Shown here piece after piece: positions 6,225-13,146 of a stretch of 13,321 nt of DNA; the first letter of the stretch is position 1; every line of letters begins with the position of its first letter. The stretch covers positions 1 to 13,321 of the forward strand of contig CAZXVW010000122.1 in assembly GCA_964644025.1 (NCBI GenBank). Reading direction: 5' to 3'. The notes below the pieces were generated by a model. It made no database searches and was not told the DNA's origin. It was given only the letters and a program-made list of their open reading frames with translations. The DNA comes from CAZXVW01 sp964644025 (GTDB taxonomy: Bacteria > Acidobacteriota > Terriglobia > Bryobacterales > Bryobacteraceae). The position numbers were made by a program, and so were the translations under genes.

Positions 6225-7523
6225 CTAGGAAGCCAGCCAGGAACCCAGGGTCTCGATTGCCTCGATGACGCCGGCGCAATACCGGCGCAGAAAGCGCTCG
6301 TCCGGGAGCTTGTCCCGGGGGATCGCTTCCGCCGCCGCCAGCGCCCGGCTGCCGTCAAAATCCACGTAAGCTAGCCGGGCGGTCAACTCCCGCGGGGGCC
6401 GGGCGAAATCCACCCCCGGCAACAACGCCACGCCCGTCTCTGCCAGTAAGCGTTCACAGAACTGTCCGCTTGTACGGACGCCGCGCTCCCGCAACTTTTC
6501 CGAAACGGCGGAAAAATCGGGGAACAGGTAAAAACCGCCCTGAGGCGTGTGAACGTACACTCCGGCCCGCCGGAGAGTGCCGGCCAGTAAGGTCCCCAAC
6601 GCCGCCAGGATGCGGCGGACCTGGAACAGGTAATGCTCGATCTCGCTGCCGCGCTGAAACGCTCGCACCGCGGCGTACTGGATCGGCGCGCTAGTCGAGG
6701 TGAAGGTTTCGCTCGCCGCCACCGCCATCGCCTCCAGCAGCCAGTGCAGGGTGTGCGGGAAAGTGAAGGTGCCCAGGCGCCACCCGCCGGCCCCGCACCA
6801 TTTGCTCAGGCCGCTGCTGATGATGGTTCCTTCCGGATAGTAGCGGGCGATGGAGACGTGGTCGCCGTCGTGATCGAGCTCGCCGTAGATCTCATCCGAG
6901 AGCAACACGATGCCGTATTTCCTGGCCACCTTCGCCAGCGCCTTCAGTTCCTCGCGGCGGTAAGTCAGGCCGGTAGGGTTGTTCGGGTAGTTCAACACCA
7001 GGATCCGGGGCCGGTCCGGGTCCGGCCAGCAGACCTGATCGAGTTCTTCGGGCGTCAGCTTCCATCCGTTTTCGCGGCTGGTGGCGAGCCACTGTACGCG
7101 GCGGCCGATAATCTGCGCTTGCGGCGCGTAGGAGACCCAGCTCGGCGTCGGTATCAGCAGGTCCCCGTAATAGACCAGTTGCAGCAGGAACATCAGCTCC
7201 TTGGAACCCGGCCCCACCAGGACATCGCCGCCGGTGCGGGCGATGTCGTGCCGGCGGCGATGATAGTTGGCCACCGCCTCGCGCAATTCACCAAGTCCCT
7301 TCACCGGCAGGTAGTCCTTCTGAAAGGCGTTTACCTTCAGGGCCTCGACCACCGGCTGCGGCACTGGGAACGGCGACTGGCCCAGGCCCAGCTTGTACAC
7401 TCTGCGGCCCTGCTGCCGCAGCTCGTTCGACTTCTCGTTGATGGCCAGCGTGGCGGAGGGGGAAAGCCCGCGCACGTTCAGATTCAGGTGAACGGGCAAA
7501 GCGGAAGCCTCGCGTTCCTGCAT
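6225..7523 (-). CDS. Fold-type I PLP aminotransferase (class I/II)
   Basis: From ATG 7523 the protein has 432 residues of the aspartate-aminotransferase superfamily, which transfers amino groups between amino and keto acids using pyridoxal phosphate. Visible residues are Trp129 stacking on PLP, NYPNNPTG with Asn182, SDEIYGEL with Asp210 and Tyr213, and SSGLSKWCGAGGWRLGT with the PLP lysine Lys241 and phosphate-binding Arg249. The KWCGAGGWRLG segment differs from the usual K-xx-x-xGWR(I/L)G of AspC-like enzymes, so substrate specificity is open. The frame stays open upstream for 94 residues, but that part is low-complexity and unlike a protein N-terminus. GGAGG at 7550-7554 is 26 bases before the ATG and 11 before an in-frame TTG at 7538, so a slightly longer product is possible. 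It is divergent from the propeller gene. Confidence 0.9.
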   Translation of the reverse strand: MQEREASALPVHLNLNVRGLSPSATLAINEKSNELRQQGRRVYKLGLGQSPFPVPQPVVEALKVNAFQKDYLPVKGLGELREAVANYHRRRHDIARTGGDVLVGPGSKELMFLLQLVYYGDLLIPTPSWVSYAPQAQIIGRRVQWLATSRENGWKLTPEELDQVCWPDPDRPRILVLNYPNNPTGLTYRREELKALAKVARKYGIVLLSDEIYGELDHDGDHVSIARYYPEGTIISSGLSKWCGAGGWRLGTFTFPHTLHWLLEAMAVAASETFTSTSAPIQYAAVRAFQRGSEIEHYLFQVRRILAALGTLLAGTLRRAGVYVHTPQGGFYLFPDFSAVSEKLRERGVRTSGQFCERLLAETGVALLPGVDFARPPRELTARLAYVDFDGSRALAAAEAIPRDKLPDERFLRRYCAGVIEAIETLGSWLAS

Positions 7524-7699
7524 CAGTGTCTCTGACAACCAGTACAGGACCTCCGCCCCCCGCCTGTCAACAGCCGCGTCGCCGGCCGCGACATCGGCTC
7601 TGCGGCTTTCCCGCCGCCCGTGCCCGGCATTCCGCTTCGAGCTGTGAAGCTGCCTTGCGGCGCCACCAGCCGCGGCGATGACCGATTGCGGAGCGCATG

Positions 7700-7705
7700 T
7701 AGAAT
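7700..7705 (+). promoter_or_regulatory. TAGAAT -10 box upstream of the propeller gene
   Basis: TAGAAT ends ten bases before the ATG at 7716, so transcription would start only a few bases before translation. The box overlaps another in-frame ATG at 7704, which argues that 7716 is the true start. No convincing -35 hexamer was found. Confidence 0.45.
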
Positions 7706-7715
7706 GGTCAACGTT

Positions 7716-9860
7716 ATGCGTACCCACCCGGCTGTTGCGCTGTCTGACCGCCGCACCGATCGCCGCCCACTCCACCCCGGCGAGCCATCCGTAGTCCTCC
7801 GGCACGGCTGGTCCCCGCGCCGGGCGCTGGCAGGCCTGTTCCTGCTATTGCTGCTGCCTCCGCCATCCCGCGCCGGCGAACTGTTCCACGACGATTTCTC
7901 TCATCTGCCACCCCGCATCTTCTCGGCTCCAATCAAAGAGCTGACCAACGCTATCCAGGAATATCATTACCTCCGCCATCGCGGCGTTCCCACCGACCCG
8001 TGGGAAAACGCCATCTGCCACTCCGACGCCTGGCTGGCCGGCGACGAAGATGGTGAGCCATACCTGGAACAGCACCTGATCAACCAGGACGCGGCCATAA
8101 TGAATCCGACCATGATCACCGGTGATGCCGAGTGGTCCGATTACACCGTCGAAGTCAAGGTTCGGCCCCTCTCGTTGGCCGAAATGGCCGGCGTGGTCTT
8201 CCGTTACCACACCAACCGGCACTATTACCTGTTTGCCTTGACCGGCGGCGACCGGGCGGTTCTGAAGCTCCGCCTGCCGCTGGAGAAGCAGTTCCGTGTC
8301 GCCGAGTGGAGGGCGCTGGGCAGCGCTCCATTCACCTACGACGCGAAGCGCTACCACCACCTGAAAGTGGAAAACGAAGGCCCGCGGATTCGCGCCTACG
8401 CCGACGGCAAGCTTCTCGTTGAAGCCTCCGACAACGAGATTCTCAAAGGCCGGGCGGGTGTCACCGCGAACATTCCGGCCCGTTTCCGTGATTTCCGCGT
8501 CACCACGTCCGATGAGAAAGAGGGCCGGATCCGCGAGCGGATCGCCGCGCGCGAAGCCGAGCTCGAGCGGTTGCGCGCCGCCAATCCCCGGCCGAGACTT
8601 TGGAAGAAGTTTCGCATCGCTCCTTACGGCGCGGGCCGCAACGCGCGCTTCGGCGACCTGGACGGCGACGGCGTGCCGGACATGGTCATCGCCCAGAACG
8701 TCCGCAAGGTTTACAAAAACTCCTTCGCCCAGATCAGTTGCCTCGCCGCCTTCACCCTCGATGGCAAGCTGCTGTGGAGGATCGGCCGCCCCGATCCCTA
8801 CAACGATGTCATCGCCCACGACACGCCGTTCCAGATCCACGACATCGACGGCGATGGCGCCAACGAAGTCGTCATGGTCCGCGACTTCAAGATCCAGATC
8901 CGGGACGGCAAAACCGGCCGCCTGAAACGGTGGGCCTGGATGCCTGCCGCACCCGCCGACAACAAGATGCGGCCCTACGAGATGGAGGTCGGCGACTCGA
9001 TCGCTTTCTTCAACTTCTCCGGCGATCCGCGCCGTCACGAGATCCTCATCAAGGACCGCTACCGCACCTTCTGGGTCTTCGACAACCATCTCAAGCTGCT
9101 GTGGGGCGGCCAGGGCCAGCTCGGCCACTACCCTTATCCGCTGGACTACGACGGTGACGGCAAGGATGAGATGGTTATTGGCTATTCCCTCTACGACGAC
9201 GACGGACGCCGGCTCTGGAGTCACGACCGCGAGTTGCGGGATCACGCCGACGGAATCGTGATGGGCAACTTTTCCGGCGATCCGAACGGCGAGATCCGCG
9301 TATACTCGTGCGGCAGCGATGAAGGCTACCTGATGTTCGATATCCACGGCCAGATCCTGAAACACATTCGCATCGGTCACGCCCAGAGCCCCAGCATCGC
9401 CAAGTACCGCAGTGATGTCCCCGGCTTGCAGATGATGACCATCAACTTCTGGAAAAATCCCGGTATCATCACGCTGCTGGATTTCGATGGCAACATCCTG
9501 GCGCAGGCGGAGCCGATCCATACCGGGAGCCCCGTGCTTCCAGTCAACTGGCGCGGCGACGGCATCGAATTCGCCATGCTTTCGGGCAACGCCCGCGAAG
9601 GCGGCATGATCGACGGACGCCTGCGGCGCGTGGTCATGTTCCCTGATGACGGCCATCCCGACTACGCCTTCAATGTCATGGACCTCACCGGCGATCCCCG
9701 CGACGAGATCATTCTCTGGGACCAGGAACAGGTCTGGATCTACACCCAAGACCGGCCTTTCCCGGGGAAGCGCATTTACGCCCCGGTTCGCAACCCCGCC
9801 TACAACGAGTCCAACTACCAGACCACGGTTTCTTTGCCGGCCTGGAAGAACCTCCGGTAG
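7716..9860 (+). CDS. Secreted LamG-like plus FG-GAP beta-propeller protein, rhamnogalacturonan-lyase (PL11)-like
   Basis: This protein has 714 residues. A positively charged N-region ends in SPRR, a leucine-rich core follows (about 37-48), and cleavage is likely after SRA near residue 53, so it is exported. Residues 55-263 form a lectin/LamG-like or DUF1080-like beta sandwich (WSDYTVEVKVRPL, GVVFRYHTNRHYYLF, RAYADGKLLVEASD, GRAGVTANIPARFRDF). A short charged helix (about 266-290) links it to a beta-propeller whose blades carry calcium-loop motifs DLDGDG (314-319), DIDGDG (376-381) and DYDGDG (477-482). Phrases such as LDGKLLWRIG followed by DIDGDGANEVV are like those in family 11 rhamnogalacturonan lyases. 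Those enzymes cleave pectin backbones, but activity here is not proven and it could be only a binding protein. The first start with a plausible promoter is 7716; ATG 7704 and GTG 7620 also lie in frame. Confidence 0.8.
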   Translation: MRTHPAVALSDRRTDRRPLHPGEPSVVLRHGWSPRRALAGLFLLLLLPPPSRAGELFHDDFSHLPPRIFSAPIKELTNAIQEYHYLRHRGVPTDPWENAICHSDAWLAGDEDGEPYLEQHLINQDAAIMNPTMITGDAEWSDYTVEVKVRPLSLAEMAGVVFRYHTNRHYYLFALTGGDRAVLKLRLPLEKQFRVAEWRALGSAPFTYDAKRYHHLKVENEGPRIRAYADGKLLVEASDNEILKGRAGVTANIPARFRDFRVTTSDEKEGRIRERIAAREAELERLRAANPRPRLWKKFRIAPYGAGRNARFGDLDGDGVPDMVIAQNVRKVYKNSFAQISCLAAFTLDGKLLWRIGRPDPYNDVIAHDTPFQIHDIDGDGANEVVMVRDFKIQIRDGKTGRLKRWAWMPAAPADNKMRPYEMEVGDSIAFFNFSGDPRRHEILIKDRYRTFWVFDNHLKLLWGGQGQLGHYPYPLDYDGDGKDEMVIGYSLYDDDGRRLWSHDRELRDHADGIVMGNFSGDPNGEIRVYSCGSDEGYLMFDIHGQILKHIRIGHAQSPSIAKYRSDVPGLQMMTINFWKNPGIITLLDFDGNILAQAEPIHTGSPVLPVNWRGDGIEFAMLSGNAREGGMIDGRLRRVVMFPDDGHPDYAFNVMDLTGDPRDEIILWDQEQVWIYTQDRPFPGKRIYAPVRNPAYNESNYQTTVSLPAWKNLR

Positions 9861-9916
9861 CGCGCGTCCCAGTCACCGTCATTGGCTCTGCCGCGCCGGC
9901 CGCTGCCCGGCTCGTA

Positions 9917-9922
9917 TAGAAT
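9917..9922 (+). promoter_or_regulatory. TAGAAT -10 box upstream of the exported esterase
   Basis: The box reads TAGAAT within TATAGAAT. It lies 21 bases before the ATG at 9944, leaving a short leader that contains a Shine-Dalgarno site. No -35 at standard spacing was evident. It suggests the esterase can be transcribed separately from the propeller gene 83 bp upstream. Confidence 0.5.
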
Positions 9923-9930
9923 TGGCAGAC

Positions 9931-9935
9931 GAGGA
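9931..9935 (+). promoter_or_regulatory. Ribosome binding site of the exported esterase
   Basis: GAGGA, eight bases before the ATG at 9944, a normal spacing that fixes the start. Confidence 0.5.
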
Positions 9936-9943
9936 TAGCAGCC

Positions 9944-10867
9944 ATGAACACTGGAACCTTTTCCCACCGTCCCATTCTGAAGCTCGTGGCGGTGGCGGCC
10001 GTGCTGGCCGCGCCGCTGTGCCTGGCTCAACCGGGAACGCCGAAGCCGGCCCCGACTTACGCGAACGTTTCCTACGCCGCCCCGGCGCACGACGTGCTGG
10101 ACTTCTGGAAAGCCGCCTCGGCGAAGCCGACGCCGCTGGTGCTTTACATTCACGGCGGCGGATTCCGCGGCGGTAGCAAGGACGGCATCAACGCCCAGAC
10201 GCTGCGGGCGCTGCTCGACGCCGGCATCTCGGTGGCCGCCATCGAGTACCGCTTCATCCAGGAAGCGAAGCTGCCGGCGGCCTTCCACGATTGCCGGCGT
10301 GCCTTGCAATTCCTGCGCTGGAGGGCGCCGCAGTGGAATATCGACAAGACCCGCGTCGGGGCATTCGGCGGTTCGGCGGGCGCCGAGATCTGCATGTACC
10401 TTGCCTTCCACGACGATATGGCCAAGCCAAGCAGTCCGGACCCGGTCGAGCGCGAATCCACGCGCCTGCAGTGTGTGGCGACGACCGGCGGGCAGATCAC
10501 CCTGGACCTTGATTGGTGGGTGAAGTGGATCCCAGGTTATGAGAAGCCGCCCCGCGACAGGACAGAAGTAGTCGGCAACCGGCCGGAGAGTGAGATCCGT
10601 GCGGCCCTCCGCGACGTGGGCGCCCTTTATCTGGTCAGCCCGGACGACCCGCCCATTTACATGCGCTACGGGATGGCCCCCGGCGATCCGGTGCCCAAGG
10701 ATCCGAAAAAGGCGCGGGGCTGGAAGATGCACCACGTGATATTCGGCGTGAAGTTGAAGGAAAAGCTGGACGCGGCCGGCGTTGAGAATTATCTCGTTTA
10801 CCCGGGCGTTCAGGTAAAGTACGCCTCGCTGGCGGACTTTCTCATCGACAAGTTGAAGGGCCGCTAG
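9944..10867 (+). CDS. Exported alpha/beta-hydrolase (BD-FAE/esterase-like), catalytic His not evident
   Basis: This 307-residue protein has a signal peptide (hydrophobic core about 11-27, ending LCLAQ). The alpha/beta hydrolase domain shows the oxyanion motif HGGG (70-73) and the nucleophile elbow GGSAG with Ser144, as in hormone-sensitive-lipase or feruloyl-esterase-like enzymes. Asp248 in PGDPVP is a plausible acid. In the family the histidine normally comes near the end in a YPG-x-GH-type segment; here that segment reads YPGVQVKYAS and has no His. His263 and His264 lie earlier, in MHHVIFG, and would need an unusual geometry. It may therefore be a low-activity or non-catalytic member, or use a different His. 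It follows the propeller gene by 83 bp with its own -10 box and GAGGA site, and may deacylate polysaccharides outside the cytoplasm (inference). It converges with dnaB 15 bp away. Confidence 0.85.
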   Translation: MNTGTFSHRPILKLVAVAAVLAAPLCLAQPGTPKPAPTYANVSYAAPAHDVLDFWKAASAKPTPLVLYIHGGGFRGGSKDGINAQTLRALLDAGISVAAIEYRFIQEAKLPAAFHDCRRALQFLRWRAPQWNIDKTRVGAFGGSAGAEICMYLAFHDDMAKPSSPDPVERESTRLQCVATTGGQITLDLDWWVKWIPGYEKPPRDRTEVVGNRPESEIRAALRDVGALYLVSPDDPPIYMRYGMAPGDPVPKDPKKARGWKMHHVIFGVKLKEKLDAAGVENYLVYPGVQVKYASLADFLIDKLKGR

Positions 10868-10882
10868 GTTCCGCGGGCGCGC

Positions 10883-12259
10883 TCAGCCCTCCGGCGGCGG
10901 GGCGTCACCGAGGTCCGCCGCCAAGTTTTCGAACTTGGTGAACTCGCGCAGGAAAGCGAGCTTGATCTTGCCGATCGGGCCGTTGCGCTGCTTGCCCACG
11001 ATCAGGTCCGCCAGCCCTTTGAGGTCTTCGCGGTCCGGCTTGTAATACTCGGCACGATAAATGAAGGCCACCAGGTCGGCGTCCTGCTCGATGGAACCGG
11101 ACTCCCGCAGGTCGCTGAGCTGTGGAATCGCATCGCCAGGCCGGGTCTCCGGGGCACGGCTCAACTGCGAGAGAACCAGCATCGGAACATTCAGTTCCTT
11201 GGCCATCATCTTCAAGCCGCGCGAAAGGTAGCTGACCTCCTGGGTGCGGTTTTCGAAGCGTCCGCCGCCGCTCATCAGTTGCAGGTAGTCCACCACCGCC
11301 AGACCCAGCTCATGCTCGGCCTGCAGGCGCCGCAGCTTGGCGTGGATGTCCATCAGGTTGGCGCCGGCCGTGTCATCGATGTAGAGTGGGGCCTCCACCA
11401 GGTCGGCGGCGGCCACCTGAAGCCGGCGGCGCTCCTCCTTGTTCAGATATCCGGCGCGGAACTTCTGCTGATCCACCCGGGCCGCGGCGCAAATCATGCG
11501 CGTCAGCAGTGATTCCTTGGACATCTCCAGCGAGAAGATGGCCACCGCCTTGCCCGGTTTCGGATGCGTGGCCACGTGTTGGGCGATGTTCAGCGCCAGC
11601 GCCGTCTTGCCCATCGAGGGCCGGCCCGCGATGATGATCAGCTCGCCGGGGTGGAGTCCGCCGGTCATTTCGTCCAGCTTGACGAAACCGGTGCTGACGC
11701 CCCGGATGCGCTTGCTGGGGTCGAGAAAGGCGTTCAGCCCGCCCTGGAACTCGTCGATGATCTGGCCCGGATTGGCGGGAGCGTCCTTCTCTTGCTCCTC
11801 GCCCAGCCGGAGCAAGGATTCCTCGGCGGCGGCCAGCACCCGCTCCGGCTCCTCCTGGTCCATCATGCAGCGGTTGATGATGCTCTGACAGGCGAAGATC
11901 AGCCGGCGGAGGGTGGCCTTGTCCTTAATGATGCCGACGTAGCTCTCCAGGTTGTAGATTTGGGGCAGCCCGTCGTCCAAGGAGACCAAATAGCTGATCC
12001 CATCGACCGATTCCAACTGGCCCTGCTTCATGAGCTCGTTGGCCACCGTAACGCGGTCGATCCTCTCGCCCCGGTCATTCAGATCCCTCATGCGGGCGAA
12101 GATCCGCCGGTGCTTCTCCAGGCTGAAATCACTCTCATCCAGGGTGGCGGCCACCTGCACGAACGCGGATTCGTCGGTGAGGATGGCGCCCAGGATGAGC
12201 CGCTCGGCGTCCACGTTCGCCGGCAGGCCTTTTTCCAGCGCTATGTCCTTCGTTGCCAT
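10883..12259 (-). CDS. dnaB: Replicative DNA helicase
   Basis: The 458-residue product is DnaB, the hexameric 5'-3' helicase of the replication fork. The N-terminal primase-interacting domain begins with LPANVDAERLILGAIL (about 12-27) and extends to about 115. A linker with CMMDQEEPERVLAAAEESLL leads to the RecA-like ATPase domain. Walker A is GRPSMGKT (212-219, Lys218, Thr219), followed by IFSLEMSKESL, the Walker B region LAVVDYLQLM, LVLSQLSR and DLRESGSIEQDADLV. The C-terminal KQRNGPIGKIKLAF segment is typical. Length is normal and no intein is present. The start ATG 12259 lacks a strong ribosome site. A TAGCGT at 12271-12276 (minus strand) sits 11 bases before it, similar in placement to the other -10 boxes here but weaker. 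The usual rpsR/rplI neighbours are not upstream within the window. Confidence 0.96.
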   Translation of the reverse strand: MATKDIALEKGLPANVDAERLILGAILTDESAFVQVAATLDESDFSLEKHRRIFARMRDLNDRGERIDRVTVANELMKQGQLESVDGISYLVSLDDGLPQIYNLESYVGIIKDKATLRRLIFACQSIINRCMMDQEEPERVLAAAEESLLRLGEEQEKDAPANPGQIIDEFQGGLNAFLDPSKRIRGVSTGFVKLDEMTGGLHPGELIIIAGRPSMGKTALALNIAQHVATHPKPGKAVAIFSLEMSKESLLTRMICAAARVDQQKFRAGYLNKEERRRLQVAAADLVEAPLYIDDTAGANLMDIHAKLRRLQAEHELGLAVVDYLQLMSGGGRFENRTQEVSYLSRGLKMMAKELNVPMLVLSQLSRAPETRPGDAIPQLSDLRESGSIEQDADLVAFIYRAEYYKPDREDLKGLADLIVGKQRNGPIGKIKLAFLREFTKFENLAADLGDAPPPEG

Positions 12260-12539
12260 GCCCGTCGCCTACGCTACACGCACCCGGCGGGCGCGCGCAA
12301 GCAAAATGTTTCCCGTCGCAAATGAGGAAGTTGTCCTCTGGAAAATACCCCGTGCGGAGCAGCCTGCCCGCTGTGCACTGCAGGCTGTTGAGCCATAGGG
12401 GGCTTCCCTGCCCCGCGCTGCGTTTTCCACAAACGCTCCGCAAACATTTCAATACTATTTTGTAACACTCCGGGCGTTCGTGCACCCGTTTTCTAGCCAG
12501 GCGGGTAAAATTTGTTGGCAGGCACACGCCGCCGGATCG
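12260..12539. other. Non-coding stretch upstream of dnaB
   Basis: I see no convincing gene here. It holds the presumed dnaB promoter on the minus strand, one sizeable inverted repeat (listed separately), a small GAGGA/TCCTC hairpin at about 12324-12338, and an AT-richer patch at about 12441-12465 that could contain promoter sequence in either direction. The right end runs into the heptamer array. Confidence 0.6.
12358..12389. other. Nine-bp inverted repeat upstream of dnaB
   Basis: AGCAGCCTG (12358-12366) pairs with CAGGCTGTT (12381-12389) using one G-U pair, with a 14-base loop. No T-run follows. It lies about 100 bases before the dnaB start. It could be a leader hairpin if transcription begins further upstream, or a protein site; evidence is weak. 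Confidence 0.35.
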
Positions 12540-12609
12540 CGCTGGTCGCTGGTGCTTGGTCCCTGGTCGCTGGTCCCTAGTCGCTGGTCCCTAGTCGCTG
12601 GTCCCTAGT
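12540..12609. repeat. Heptamer tandem array, ten units
   Basis: Seventy bases divide into ten 7-base units of pattern C-G/C-C-T-G/A-G-T. The order is CGCTGGT twice, GCTTGGT, CCCTGGT, then CGCTGGT/CCCTAGT three times. The last 42 bases are three identical 14-mers (12568-12581, 12582-12595, 12596-12609), so the newest expansion appears to have copied a 14-base dimer. Short heptanucleotide tandem repeats of this kind are known in cyanobacteria and some other bacteria. The array is non-coding and ends where the IS630-like element begins. Confidence 0.9.
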
Positions 12610-12666
12610 GTAGTGTCTCATAAGTATCTTTACCTATGACGATTTTTGCGTCATACTGTAGAGGCT

Positions 12667-13146
12667 ATGTCCCGTGCTGCTGCGCCGGCCCTGCCGCTCA
12701 CTGCGAAGCAACGTAAGCAGTTGCTTCAAATTAAGAAGTTGCGGAGTACGCCCCAGAGTGTGGCGCTCCGCGTCCAGATCGTTCTGGGGGCCGCTGAGGG
12801 CGTCGCCAACAAGGTACTGGCCCGTCGGCTTTCTACTACCCTGCCAACTGTTCTCCTCTGGCGGTCGCGCTATCAAGAAGAGGAACTGGCTGGCATCCTT
12901 CAAGACCGGCCACGGTCGGGTCGCCCGAAGCAGATCTCGCCGGAAAAAGAAGCCGCCATCGTGGAGGCGACGTTGCGGACCACCCCCAAGGATGCGACCC
13001 ATTGGAGTGTCCGTTCGATGGCGAAACAGCAAGGAGTCAGTCCCGCCACGATCCAGCGGATTTGGAAGAAGCATCATCTGCAGCCTCACCGCGTCGAGAC
13101 GTTCAAGTTCAGCAACGATCCCCGAGTTCGTGGCCAAGGTGCGTGA
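12667..13146 (+). CDS. IS630-family transposase, N-terminal reading frame (frame breaks at 13120-13123)
   Basis: From ATG 12667 this frame encodes the DNA-binding half of an IS630/Tc1-mariner-like transposase. A first helix-turn-helix region (about 12-80) contains LTAKQRKQLLQIKKL and ends in the DRPRSGRPKQIS linker typical of the family. A second winged-helix region (about 95-140) holds WSVRSMAKQQGVSPATIQRIWKKHHLQPH. The frame follows the family up to SNDP (residues 149-152), then reads RVRGQGA and stops at 13144-13146. The expected EFVAKV continues in the +1 frame. The break is at GAT CCC CGA, one C more than needed. Either the gene is inactivated by a single-base insertion or it uses +1 slippage. 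A TTG at 12646 is in frame but 12667 is the better start. Confidence 0.85.
   Translation: MSRAAAPALPLTAKQRKQLLQIKKLRSTPQSVALRVQIVLGAAEGVANKVLARRLSTTLPTVLLWRSRYQEEELAGILQDRPRSGRPKQISPEKEAAIVEATLRTTPKDATHWSVRSMAKQQGVSPATIQRIWKKHHLQPHRVETFKFSNDPRVRGQGA

Noticed and set aside
6633..7535. A 300-codon plus-strand open frame opposite the aminotransferase.
   Set aside because: No domain pattern; the minus strand encodes all the PLP-enzyme motifs across the same region.
7845..9749. A 634-codon open frame on the minus strand under the propeller gene.
   Set aside because: It is a GC-rich shadow of the plus-strand gene: the translation is a low-complexity Val/Asp/Ala-rich string without recognisable domains, whereas the plus strand has a signal peptide and clear calcium-loop motifs.
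11564..12325. A 253-codon plus-strand open frame opposite dnaB.
   Set aside because: It is an antisense shadow of the conserved DnaB coding sequence.
12260..12539. A small gene upstream of dnaB, such as the ribosomal protein genes often found there.
   Set aside because: Short open frames exist, but none has a recognisable product, a ribosome site or conserved composition.
12540..12609. Direct repeats considered as a CRISPR array.
   Set aside because: The units are contiguous 7-mers without spacers, and no cas gene is present.
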